64,000 bases of DNA, taken from positions 19,115,036 through 19,179,035 of the forward strand of contig CM053326.1 of the NCBI GenBank assembly GCA_028583605.1, written 5' to 3'. The position numbers were made by a program, and so were the translations under genes. The notes beneath the pieces are model-generated. The model had not been told where the DNA came from. It did not search any database and was given only the letters and a program-made list of their open reading frames with translations. This stretch comes from Dastarcus helophoroides. Its lineage: Eukaryota > Arthropoda > Insecta > Coleoptera > Bothrideridae. Below are positions 49,978 to 59,529 of this stretch, one piece after another (the first letter of the stretch is position 1; every line of letters starts with the position of its first letter).

Positions 49978-52655
49978 TCTCAAATTTACACCCATAATTT
50001 TGTGTGAGTTTCCGATTAAAGTTTAGCCTTCTGATCACATTTTTAAAAACGTATTTATAAAAAAATAAAATGTCTATTTTAAATCCGATATTTCTAAAAC
50101 ATTAGTGAAATTTCCATCTTTTCTACGAAGTCAAATAAATGACAAAATGTTAAGAAAAAAGAACTTGAAAAAATGTTTCTTGGCTAAAATATCCGTTCTA
50201 CTTTCATTAGATTTCCTACCTTGAACTATCCTGACGTGTATACATAATTATGTACAATTAGTTATCACTGTTAAAAAAAAAATGCAATAATTTTCGTAAA
50301 ATTCCTGTTCCATAAATTTTTTGGATTAGTGTATAAAGAACGTTTACGTATCGTGTCGAGATTTGCAAAAAAAGAGTTCAGTTTTGAAATTTTTCGTCCA
50401 ATAATTTTGATAAGCTATTTGATTCAGCAATTGTAGAAAATTGGGGGAAATTAAAATTTGCCAATTCTTTTTCTTTACGTTTTCTGAAGCAACGACCACT
50501 GAATTCTTTTAAATTAAGTTAATGCATCAGTCAGTCAGTCAATTTTTTTAAATCCTTCTGCGTCCATTTTTTATTAAGATTATACATACAATTTTAAATG
50601 AAAAAAGAGTATTTTGTTTTTGGTCATGGATTTCTCAGCAAACAATCACCTCACAAGGAAAGTTTTAAGAATATTAATTTGAAAAATCAAATGGTATTTT
50701 TAACACTTAAATGAGAATAGATGACACGCTTTTTTAAATTTGTTAAGCATTTAAAGTAAATAAAAATCCACTTTTGATACTATTGTTTGCCCAGATTATT
50801 GCCCTATCAGGCGATAAATTTGTCGTAAATTTTGAGCGAACGATTCTCTTGTGTGGAAGCTCTCGAAGGCTTAGAATTATTAACACGACAGCCAATTTTA
50901 TTAGAGTGACATTAATATGCCATAATCATTAAATTTCGGTTGACTTTTAGCACATCACTAATTCACTAATGAAATTCCAAGGGAAGATCGATTTCCACAA
51001 GAGTGTTCGAAGGTTCGAATACTAATAGAGTCTGCTTGCTTAGATGCTCTCCATAAGGAGTATTTTATTTTCTTTCGCCTCGCTCATGGATTAATCTGCA
51101 AGTTTTGTTAGAAACGTTCTTATTTTTTTATAATTTAAAACTACATGTAAATATTAATCGAATGGAATTGTAAACAAATTTTGTTCCACTCGAATGATTA
51201 ATTTTACAATAATAACTTCCATTGTCGTCGGTAGAATTTCCACTAGAGCAAACTTTAACGACAATTGCATACACAAAACATATCAGTGTGTATGAAACTG
51301 AACGTTTCAATTAAAACTCATCTACCGAAACTGAAACAATGGTGGCCTTCTCTTTGAAACAGGTCCGCTGCAAACCCTCACATGTTCACTATCAGGCATG
51401 GAAAACTATTCAAAACATTTCAGGATTATTTTAAATTATGCTTGTAAACCAATTACAACCATACCTCAATCAAATTAGACTCCTGATTATATCCAGTTAA
51501 TTGTGGTTCAAAAGTTTCTATGTCGACTATTGGGAGGGGAATGAAATAAATAGGGGAAACTCTTTTGATAACATCAATTTAGCGAAACTTTTCTTTTTCG
51601 TGTCGACAAACTGTTTTCTATGCAAATAATTGTGGATCTTTTAAACCATGTGGAAACATTTTGATTTACACTTATTGTAAATAAACTGTCCTCACCCAAG
51701 AACATCCAACACTATTGACGTTCAATAATGTGTGAAGACTGAGTCTAATAAACTACATGAACTCTTTAAGGACTTTTTAAAAGTTTTAATATTTTGAGAA
51801 CATCTACCAAGGGTGATTTTTCTGGTCAGTTAACGCATTCCATGCTAAGAACACGCCTAGCGTGTCCATAGGAGCAATCGCTTCGTGCACAATCGTGAAC
51901 AATCAGCACTCGTTTTTGTTTACTTTTTTTCATATTAATCTTGAATCGCATTGTAAAGTTAAAATTTTACGATCTTTACCTAACCTTATACCCAGGAGGA
52001 CGCAAAAAATACCGATTTTTGAGAATTCAAGGGCAAGATATCTTTTTTTAATCGGCAATTTTTTTTGGGATAACTGTTTTTTAATGCTAAAAAATTATTG
52101 GCAAATACTAAAGGTATGCCCGTCGTCAAAAACTATTTTGGGGCATTTTTTTATTGTTATCGGCACACACGCTCATCTCCCTCCCTTTGATCAGTACCCC
52201 GTTTTGCTGTTAGAAACCTAGGAACCCTAATTCTTATGCTATTTATTACTTGTACAATATTTCTAGTGCAATTTTTTAAAAGGATAAGGCTAAGGGGGGG
52301 CATTTATTGCCAGATATATTTTGTTTATCTTTGTTTTGTTATTTTTATGTTCGAAGAAATAACAAACTGGATTGTGAATAAAGTGAAATGCAATTTGAAA
52401 AATGTATTATAGTCACTGTAGTGCAGGAAAGATAAAATAGGTACAAATTTAATTTTTTTTGAAATCTTGCAAGCAAGCAGAACAGAGAGAGCTTCAAGGG
52501 AGAGAGTAGCAAACTGGTTTGCTGTGATTGGCTCGCCTAACTAATATGTATCTCTTTCTGTTCGTTTTATAAGTGTAATTTTTCTCAAAGTATCATTTGT
52601 TCTAAAAATCTCAGTAGGTCTATTTTCCTTACGCTAAAAATTTCTTATCTTTATC
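49978..52655. other. AT-rich non-coding DNA
   Basis: No gene recognised. A minus-strand 60-codon frame at 51128-51310 starts with a hydrophobic signal-peptide-like stretch and has four Cys, but there is no further support for a gene. The plus frame 51862-52221 has no domain. Confidence 0.4.
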
Positions 52656-53385
52656 CTGTCATCAACAAGTAAGATGTCCCTAAAAAATGGCGACATCAAA
52701 ATTTTACTAAAATAGCACTTATCACCCAAAAATCTTCTAGTTATCAAATTTCATTGAAGTTTGAGTTTTATTTTTTTCTGAAGTAGAAAAACATCCTTAA
52801 AAATAGTGATCCTCTCTCTGGAAACCGACAGAACCGCTTCAGAGGAAAAATATTGTCGCTCAAGGAGGAAGATGATCCTAATAAGTAAAGATCCGAATTT
52901 TTACCAAAATTGCTTCGATATCTAGATTATTTTCTGACTCAAAAATGTCCTAGTTACCAAGTTCATCGACATTGATAGAGTCGTTTCGGACATAAAAATT
53001 GTTCCTGAAGGAGGAAGATGCCCCTAAAAAATGATGATCCTGAATATATATATAGATCCTTTTCTTGAACCAAAAAACCTTTAGTTACAAAAGTTTTATC
53101 GAAATCGATAGAAACTTTTCGAAGATAAAAGTTTGTTTCTCAATCAGGAAGATGTCCCTAATAAAGGTGACCCCAAATTTTTACTAAAATTGCTAAATTG
53201 CATCTACCTAGATCATTTTCTTGACCCAAATATTCCCTAGTCGCCAAGTTTTATCGAAACTGATAAGAGTTGTTGCGGAGATAAAAATTGTACCTGAAGG
53301 AAGAAAAGTTCCTAAAAAAATAATCATCTTAAATTTTTACAGATAATTTTTCCAATTCAAAAAAATTTTGGTTACCGATGCAAAT
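52656..53385 (+). repeat. ~145-bp degenerate tandem array
   Basis: About five diverged units. Each has (G)GAGGAAGATG.CCCTAA(A/T)AAA, GATCC(T/C)GAATTTTTACCAAA, TAGATCATTTTCTTGACCCAAA, CCTAGTTACCAAGTTTTATC and GAAA..GATA(A)GAG..TT, with unit starts near 52670, 52865, 53010, 53145 and 53295. It ends about 120 bases before the tandem retroelement. Confidence 0.7.
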
Positions 53386-53574
53386 AGAATGCAACCTATT
53401 AGATCTAGACCTACTAGATTATGCAGCCCCCTAAGAGTGTGGATCATAAGTAAGTGAACTATCAGCAGTTGAGCCACAAACACTTAGCAAAGCGGTTGCT
53501 CTCTAGGGAAGCCCCAGAAGTCTATAATCTAAATGACCAATAGGCTTGAACATTTATCAGATTTAGAGTTTGGA

Positions 53575-53622
53575 AACCAACGACCGGTTTCGATCTTATT
53601 AGATCGCATCAGTTGTGTATCG
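53575..53622 (-). ncRNA. Hammerhead-ribozyme-like motif, copy 1
   Basis: The minus strand reads CTGATG (53612-53607), C, then stem II GATC-TAATAA-GATC (53605-53592), GAAA (53591-53588), and CCGGTC with predicted cleavage after C (53582). CUGAUG and GAAA are the two conserved hammerhead core boxes. ACC/GGU would be a very short stem III with almost no loop, as in the dimer-type hammerheads of Penelope-like retroelements. Stem I is weak (CAA with TTG, beyond one unpaired G). Core position 9, normally A, is C here, so activity is doubtful. Confidence 0.5.
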
Positions 53623-53651
53623 AACTCGAATGCTGACAAATATTCCGGCAA

Positions 53652-53652
<1 letters not shown>

Positions 53653-53684
<32 letters not shown>
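53653..53684 (+). repeat. (TA)n microsatellite beside gag, unit 1
   Basis: An uninterrupted TA run directly before the first gag ATG (53689). In unit 2 the run (59491-59529) is interrupted and duplicated as TATATATATAAATTA blocks. Confidence 0.9.
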
Positions 53685-53687
<3 letters not shown>

Positions 53688-53710
53688 TATGTTGTTCAAC
53701 CCTTTGGTTA

Positions 53711-53742
53711 TTGCTGACCAAGGCAAGGCGCTAGGTCAGCAA
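53711..53742 (+). repeat. Inverted repeat at gag start, unit 1
   Basis: TTGCTGACC (53711-53719) and GGTCAGCAA (53734-53742) form a perfect 9-bp stem with a 14-base loop. Unit 2 has it at 59552-59560 and 59575-59583. It lies inside the presumed gag reading frame. It might be an RNA structural signal or chance. Confidence 0.6.
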
Positions 53743-54708
53743 ATTTAAATATCTCCGAATTAAAAGAATATTTGGAAATCGTTCCAATATTCAAAGGGGA
53801 AGCGGAATTGCTTCCGTATTTTATTCAAGAATGTGAAAAAGTTATCAAGTATTTTTATGATGTTGAAGTGCATGATAACCCTAAAAATGATTTTTTGATG
53901 TCAAGAATCAGATCAAAAATTCAAGGTGAAGCAAGCTTATTTGTTTCAAACCAACAAGCCAATAATTGGCAAGAATTAAAATCTTTACTTTTGTGCTCGT
54001 ATGCTGATAAACGAGATGATGCCACGCTAGCTGTCGAAATGAACAGACTAGAACAAGGTAGCTTAAACCCATTTGAATTCTACAAACGAATTCAAAGAAT
54101 TTTAAATTCACAAATTACTTATTCAAATATGCACTATGGTCTAAACCAAGGACTCAATAATCACTTTCGCAGAGAATTGCGTTAAAAACCTTACTAAATG
54201 GTCTAAAGGAACCATTGGGTTCTCTTATGAGAACAAAAGACCCAAAAGACTTGGAAACCGCTTTAAATTTATTAACCAATACTTACCAGAAAGAAATTAA
54301 CAATCAAAAATTTAATAAACAATCAAATAGCTCTCCAAATAAATTCCCCAATCCAAAACCAAATTTCTATCAAAAAAATTCAAGCAATTTTTATCCCTTG
54401 TATAAGAACGAAAACCCAAATAATATTTCTTATGTTCAACATTCGATGAGACCAAATACCCAATATCAAACCCCACTATCTAACAGAATTAGCCCACAAG
54501 TTAAACAAGAACCAAAACCTACTCCAATGAGTATCTCTACGGCTAACACTTACAGACCACCACCAAAACGACCATATCCAAACTTCAATGCTAAAGAACT
54601 TCATTCTTTACCCGAAAATTTTAATAATTTAAATATAGATACGCAAAACGATGATCAGTTAAGTGAATCAGAAGCTGATTGTTCCGATAATTATTCCCCA
54701 TACAATGA

Positions 54709-54715
54709 TTTTTTA
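54709..54715 (+). promoter_or_regulatory. -1 ribosomal frameshift site T TTT TTA
   Basis: The heptamer TTTTTTA is in register with the gag frame (GAT TTT TTA). The pol frame is closed by a TGA at 54706-54708 and opens exactly at 54709, so a -1 slip here would give Gag-Pol. U UUU UUA is a classic retroviral slippery sequence. No strong pseudoknot is obvious by eye downstream. In unit 2 the run has one extra T, which fuses the frames without slippage. Confidence 0.75.
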
Positions 54716-54759
54716 GAGGAAATTGCCTCGGAACAAGAAATATCCCCAAATTAGAATTA

Positions 54760-57700
54760 ATGAATTTTGTTAACAATATTTCAGAACTTCCCTTTATTTT
54801 ACACCCAATAACTAACGAAAAAATTTTAATAGATACCGCTAGTTCAAAATCATTTTTTAATCCAAATTTAGCAAGAAATAAATTTAGAAAATTTATTAAA
54901 CCAGATAAATTTCAGATATCAACTGTTCATGGCTTAAGTATAGGAAATTCTTCTATGATAACTTCCTTCCTGGATTTATTTAAAACAAATACCAAATTAA
55001 AATTTTATATGTTTAAATTTCATAAACATTTCGATTGGCTTTTAGGAATCGATACCTTAAAACATCTTGATGCTGTAATTAATTTAAAAGATAATACATT
55101 AGTTCTTCCTAATTGTAAATTCCAAATTTGTTATCGTAAAACAACTCCCGAATTTTGTAGCATGGAATCCAACGAAGTTGATTTGACCAAATTCAGAACA
55201 GATCATCTAAACTACGAAGAAAAAGCCGTTTTATCAAATTTACTTTATGATTATGCAGATATATTTCACAAAGATAATGATCCATTAACTTTTACTAATA
55301 TTATTAAACATGATATCAAAACTAAAGATGAGTTACCAATTTATGTCAAATCTTATCGATATCCCCAGGTACATCGTCAAGAAGTAAAAAACCAAATAGA
55401 CGAAATGCTTTCTCAAAATATAATACAACCATCTCACTCCCCTTGGTCATCCCCCATTTGGGTTGTTCCAAAAAAAATTGACTCATCAGGAAAACAAAAA
55501 TGGCGCATTGTTGTCGACTACCGTAAACTTAACGAGAAGACTGTCGATGATAAGTATCCCATCCCAAACATTACCGATCTCCTTGATAAATTAGGACGTT
55601 GTCAATATTTTACGACTCTTGATCTTAAATCAGGATTCCACCAAATTGAAATGAACCCTGAAGCTATTCCAAAAACTGCATTCAATACCGAAAATGGACA
55701 CTACGAATATCTTCGTATGCCATTTGGCCTCAAGAATGCACCTGCCACTTTTCAACGTGTCATGGACCACGTACTAAAAGGTTTACAAAATGAGATTTGT
55801 CTAGTTTACCTAGATGACATCATCATTTTTAGCACTAGCCTTCAACAACACATTGAGAGACTTAAACTCGTTTTTGAAAGATTAAGACAATCAAATTTAA
55901 AAATTCAATTAGATAAAAGTGAATTCCTAAGAAAGGAAGTAGGATATCTAGGTCATGTCGTAACTCCCGATGGCGTAAAACCAAATCCAGATAAAGTAAA
56001 CGCTATTTTAAAATTTCCAATTCCGAAAACTGTAAAACAGATAAAAAGCTTTCTAGGACTTTTAGGTTATTACCGAAAATTTATCCCAAATTTTGCCAAA
56101 ATTACTAAACCCCTCACAAATTGTTTAAAGAAAAATACCACAATAGATATTAATAACTCTGACTACCGACAATGTTTTGAATATTGCAAAACTCTTTTAA
56201 CCAATGAACCAATTCTTCAATATCCAGACTTTTCAAAAATATTTCACTTAACAACGGATGCTTCCAATTATGCAATTGGCGCTGTTTTATCACAAGGCCC
56301 TATTGGACAAGACAGACCCATTGCGTATGCAAGTAGGACTTTGAACGATCACGAAGTAAATTATTCCACGATCGAGAAAGAACTCCTAGCAATCGTTTGG
56401 GCAACCAAATATTTTCGCCCCTATTTATTCGGACGTAAATTTAATATATTAACGGATCACAAACCCCTTCAATGGCTGTTTTCTCTCCGCGAACCTAATT
56501 CTAAGCTAATCAGATGGCGCTTAAAATTAGAAGAATTTGATTATAATATCTCTTATAAGAAAGGCTCCCAAAATAAAGTTGCCGACCCTCTATCCAGAAT
56601 AGAATGTCATGTTAATGAAAATGAAACTGAATCCCCTTTTCTAAAATATATGGAAGAATTTAACAAAAACTTCGACAATAATATACATAGAGATAACGAA
56701 TCCATGTTCGTCGAACCCGACACACAATATAAGGATGACGACTCCTTATCATCTAATGTAACATCATACGGTAATGACGACCTTCAAGGTGCGACAATTC
56801 ATTCCAATGTAGAAGATCCAATTTTAGGAATACCTATTCTCGATAAACCTGTAAATCTATTTAAAAACCAAATTATAATCGAAGAAGTTCGATACTCCCC
56901 TAATAAACCAAAAATTAATAAACTTTTCGATAATACTTTTCAAAGAATTAAATTAATTTCAAAAAACAATTTCGAGCAGGAAACAATTCAACTCGTAAAA
57001 GAATATTTAGTCCCCAGAACAAAATATTATATTTATTTCGAGTCCCCAGTATATGAAAAATTTAGTACCATATTACAGAAATACTTCAAGAATGCTGAAT
57101 TGCAAATAATTAAATGTACTAAAATGCTAACTGATGTTGAAAATCCAGAACAACAAAATTATATTTTAGAAACATACCACTTAGGTAAAACAAATCATCG
57201 TGGTATCGAAGAGACATATAATCGCTTAAAAGAAAAATATTTTTGGCCCAAAATGCAAAATTTTATTCAAAATTACATCAACGAATGCGATTCTTGTAGA
57301 TTATCAAAATATGACAGACACCCCTTAAATTTAAAATTAAATATTACCCCAACAGCTACAAAACCTTTTGAAATTATTCATATAGATAGTTTAGCTTTGG
57401 AAAAACAAAAATTTTTAACAATTGTAGATTCTTTTTCTAAATATGCACAAGCATATCCTCTAATTTCATTACAAAGAACAGAAATTGCCAACAATTTAAT
57501 ATCATATTTCACATATCACGGCATTCCCAGGTTAATAATCGCAGACAACGGTGGCGAGTTCAAAAACGACCTTTTACAGGAATTACTTAAATTACATAAA
57601 GTCAACATTCATTTTATAAGTTCGCAACATCCGGAATCAAATGGCATAGTTGAACGTTTTCATTCTACGATTATTGAACACGTTCGCATCTTTAATAACA

Positions 57701-58209
57701 GAGAAAGATTTAAAGATGAAAATATTCAAACCAAAGTTAGATATGCGATATTAGCATATAATAATACAAAACATTCCACAACTAAATTAACTCCTTTCGA
57801 AATAATTAATGGTCACTTAGAAAATCCCGATCCTTTTGATATCAATTTAGAATACCAACTACTCTCAGATTACACCCAAAAACATAAAGACAGAACGAGA
57901 ATACTCTATCAAGAAATCAAAGATAGAATTCAAAATCAGAAAGAAAAATATATTAATAATTCTAACAAAAATAAAGAAGATCTTCCTGATATTCCTCAAA
58001 AGGTTTACGTGAAAAATAAACAAAAATGTAAGAAAACAAAAAATAAATATAAAATTCAAACATTAGATAAGATTAACGCATTACGAAAAACAGGAAAAAT
58101 AATTCCCCAAACTACTCAAACCACTGAGAACATCCATCTTTCAAATATTAAACGTCCAGCCAAACTAAAACAATTCCAATCTGTTGCAGGCCCCTCATCG
58201 GCATTGTAA
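54760..58209 (+). CDS. pol: Pol polyprotein (protease, RT, RNase H, integrase), unit 1
   Basis: 1149 codons without a stop from the first ATG. The native product probably enters from gag by a -1 frameshift at 54709. Protease: ILIDTASSKSFF with Asp25, DTA in place of the usual DTG. RT: KWRIVVDYRKLNEKT, TTLDLKSGFHQIEM (Asp288), and YLDD at 350-353. RNase H: TTDASNYAIGAVLSQ (Asp500) and TIEKELLAIVWATKYF. Integrase: zinc domain H807, H813, C843, C846; catalytic triad Asp876 (IIHIDSLA), Asp929 (IIADNGGEF) and Glu965 (NGIVERFHS), a DD35E arrangement. All RT and integrase catalytic residues are present. The C-terminus is basic and overlaps the start of the env region. Length and order fit errantivirus-type gypsy Pol. 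It is the only near-intact retroelement protein in the window. Confidence 0.93.
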   Translation: MNFVNNISELPFILHPITNEKILIDTASSKSFFNPNLARNKFRKFIKPDKFQISTVHGLSIGNSSMITSFLDLFKTNTKLKFYMFKFHKHFDWLLGIDTLKHLDAVINLKDNTLVLPNCKFQICYRKTTPEFCSMESNEVDLTKFRTDHLNYEEKAVLSNLLYDYADIFHKDNDPLTFTNIIKHDIKTKDELPIYVKSYRYPQVHRQEVKNQIDEMLSQNIIQPSHSPWSSPIWVVPKKIDSSGKQKWRIVVDYRKLNEKTVDDKYPIPNITDLLDKLGRCQYFTTLDLKSGFHQIEMNPEAIPKTAFNTENGHYEYLRMPFGLKNAPATFQRVMDHVLKGLQNEICLVYLDDIIIFSTSLQQHIERLKLVFERLRQSNLKIQLDKSEFLRKEVGYLGHVVTPDGVKPNPDKVNAILKFPIPKTVKQIKSFLGLLGYYRKFIPNFAKITKPLTNCLKKNTTIDINNSDYRQCFEYCKTLLTNEPILQYPDFSKIFHLTTDASNYAIGAVLSQGPIGQDRPIAYASRTLNDHEVNYSTIEKELLAIVWATKYFRPYLFGRKFNILTDHKPLQWLFSLREPNSKLIRWRLKLEEFDYNISYKKGSQNKVADPLSRIECHVNENETESPFLKYMEEFNKNFDNNIHRDNESMFVEPDTQYKDDDSLSSNVTSYGNDDLQGATIHSNVEDPILGIPILDKPVNLFKNQIIIEEVRYSPNKPKINKLFDNTFQRIKLISKNNFEQETIQLVKEYLVPRTKYYIYFESPVYEKFSTILQKYFKNAELQIIKCTKMLTDVENPEQQNYILETYHLGKTNHRGIEETYNRLKEKYFWPKMQNFIQNYINECDSCRLSKYDRHPLNLKLNITPTATKPFEIIHIDSLALEKQKFLTIVDSFSKYAQAYPLISLQRTEIANNLISYFTYHGIPRLIIADNGGEFKNDLLQELLKLHKVNIHFISSQHPESNGIVERFHSTIIEHVRIFNNRERFKDENIQTKVRYAILAYNNTKHSTTKLTPFEIINGHLENPDPFDINLEYQLLSDYTQKHKDRTRILYQEIKDRIQNQKEKYINNSNKNKEDLPDIPQKVYVKNKQKCKKTKNKYKIQTLDKINALRKTGKIIPQTTQTTENIHLSNIKRPAKLKQFQSVAGPSSAL

Positions 58210-59378
58210 CCTCCTCTATAATAATCCAAAATGTGACACATAATCCAGGCTTACTCCCCATACATTTAGGTCAAGCAAAACTTCAAAGAACACAACACAC
58301 ATTTGTTCACTTTTTCGACTTAATAGCAATAAAAAATGAAATTGAAAATCTAAACAGAAATTACAAAATTTTAAGTGACTTCACAGTTCACAATTAGCAA
58401 CATTATAAAGAAATTGAAAATTATGTAAAATTAATTCGATATACTTCCAACTTAGTTGACAATAAAATGAATAACATTTACCCGCGTTCTAGTCGAAATA
58501 AAAGAGGCCTTATTAATGGCTTAGGCTCAGCTTTGAAATTTATCACAGGAAATATGGACGCTTCTGATGCGTCAAGAATAAACGAAATTCTTACACATTT
58601 GGAAAATAATCAACACAATTTAGAAAACCAAATTCTAAATCAATATTCAATAAATAAAAACGTAATAAAACAATTCAACCTTACTGTTAGTAGTATTCAG
58701 TATAATCAACATTTGTTAAAAAATAAAATTTATAAAGTTATGGAGAATGTTCAAAATAATACAGGAGACATAATCGTATTACAAATTAAAGATTTATTAA
58801 ATCAACTTCTCTTATCGTATAATACAATTGTGGATCTGCTTGTTGAGGTTGAAAATTCACTTACATTTTGCGCTATTGGTAAAATGCATCCCAGCATCAT
58901 AAAGGTTACTGATTATTTATCTGAATTAGAAAAAATTTCAAAATTTTATAAGGAACAATTACCCTTGCCTGTAGATATAAATAATATTTTAAATTATGAA
59001 TCATTGACCTTGGTACATTGTATTCATAATAAAAACCAAATCAATTATTTTCTTACTATTCCGATAGAATACGATATCATTTTTGAATTATTCTATTTGG
59101 AACCGTTACCTACTTTGATACATTCAGAATATTACACGATTATCCCGAATTCAAAATTTTTATTAAAGTCAAAAGATAAAATAAAGCCTCTATCAGATAT
59201 TTGTACTATGAGTGGCACATATCACTGCTCTTCCAAATTACTAATCAATGTCAACATCACCTGCGAGGAAAACATCCTGAAACAAAACATCCCTGAAGAT
59301 TGTCTCTACACGGAAATCCAAACCAAACAAGACCATATTGAAGCCCCAGAAGTCTATATATCTAAAATGACCAAATAG
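58152..59378 (+). pseudogene. env: env (F-type fusion glycoprotein), truncated, unit 1
   Basis: The envelope glycoprotein of insect errantiviruses, related to the baculovirus F-type fusion proteins. The env frame opens at 58152 in overlap with the pol end. Its N-terminal part runs to an in-frame TAG at 58395-58397. Beyond this an ATG-started frame covers 58467-59378 (303 codons). That frame has a furin-type site RNKR (residues 10-13) followed by the Gly/Leu-rich fusion peptide start GLINGLGS, a long helical region and several Cys. The last 12 codons are encoded by the repeated segment, so native env sequence stops at residue 291. The rest of the ectodomain and the transmembrane anchor are missing. 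It cannot give a membrane-anchored fusion protein as it stands. Confidence 0.85.
58178..58190 (+). promoter_or_regulatory. Candidate splice acceptor for env mRNA
   Basis: A pyrimidine-leaning stretch ending CTGTTGCAG|G (AG at 58188-58189), just before the pol stop and at the head of the env frame. Errantiviruses express env from a spliced subgenomic RNA with an acceptor near the end of pol. The matching donor would lie near gag and is not identified. Confidence 0.5.
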
Positions 59379-59407
59379 GCTGAACATTTATCAGATTTAG
59401 AGTTTGT

Positions 59408-59458
59408 GAAACCAAACGACGGTTTTCGATCTTATTAGATCCACATCAGTTGGTGTAT
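59408..59458 (-). ncRNA. Hammerhead-ribozyme-like motif, copy 2
   Basis: The minus strand has CTGATG (59449-59444), TG, stem II GATC-TAATAA-GATC (59441-59428), G then AAAACC and GTC (to 59418). CCAA (59453-59450) can pair with TTGG (59415-59412) as stem I. Compared with copy 1 it has one extra base before stem II, one extra A and one missing G. Each copy thus deviates from consensus at different places. Confidence 0.5.
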
Positions 59459-59529
59459 CGAACTCGAATGCTGACAAATATTCCGGCAAGTTATATATAT
59501 TATATATATATAAATTATATATATAAATT

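Larger units (their letters stand above)
53689..54754 (+). pseudogene. gag, unit 1 (frame-broken)
   Basis: Gag builds the particle and, in this family, has no clear zinc knuckle. An ATG at 53689 opens the frame, which breaks near 53742. The next frame is open through 54185 (YFIQECEKVIKYFYD, SRIRSKIQGEASLFVSNQQA, MNRLEQGSLNPFEFYKRIQR, a capsid-like region). A second break near 54170 moves to the frame that ends at 54754, which is Asn/Pro/Gln-rich and acidic at the end. The second break is also present in unit 2. The first break is not, since unit 2 breaks instead near 59672. The C-terminal frame ends beside a slippery heptamer used to reach pol. No functional Gag is expected from either unit. 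Confidence 0.75.
53508..59339 (+). mobile_element. Tandem unit 1: errantivirus-like gypsy core with hammerhead-bearing repeat
   Basis: A 5832-bp unit repeated head to tail from 59340. Both copies begin GAAGCCCCAGAAGTCTAT. The order is a ~180-bp segment with a hammerhead-like motif (minus strand) and a TA microsatellite, gag (frame-broken), pol (1149 codons open) and env (truncated). No TG...CA LTR, primer site or purine tract is recognisable. Upstream of 53508 the sequence is unrelated, so that is the outer edge of the duplication. pol and env resemble insect errantiviruses (envelope-bearing Ty3/gypsy). Confidence 0.85.

Noticed and set aside
51128..51310. Minus-strand 60-residue frame with a signal-peptide-like start and four Cys
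   Set aside because: Short, in AT-rich DNA, with no promoter, paralogue or family match. Chance is likely.
53508..53690. Treating the repeated segment as a genuine LTR
   Set aside because: No TG...CA ends, primer site or purine tract border it, and it cuts env in mid-domain. I kept it as a repeat in the LTR position and left its nature open.
57865..58059. Minus-strand ORF opposite pol (repeated at 63708-63902)
   Set aside because: Antisense of the Lys/Asn-rich pol C-terminus. It is repeated only because pol is.
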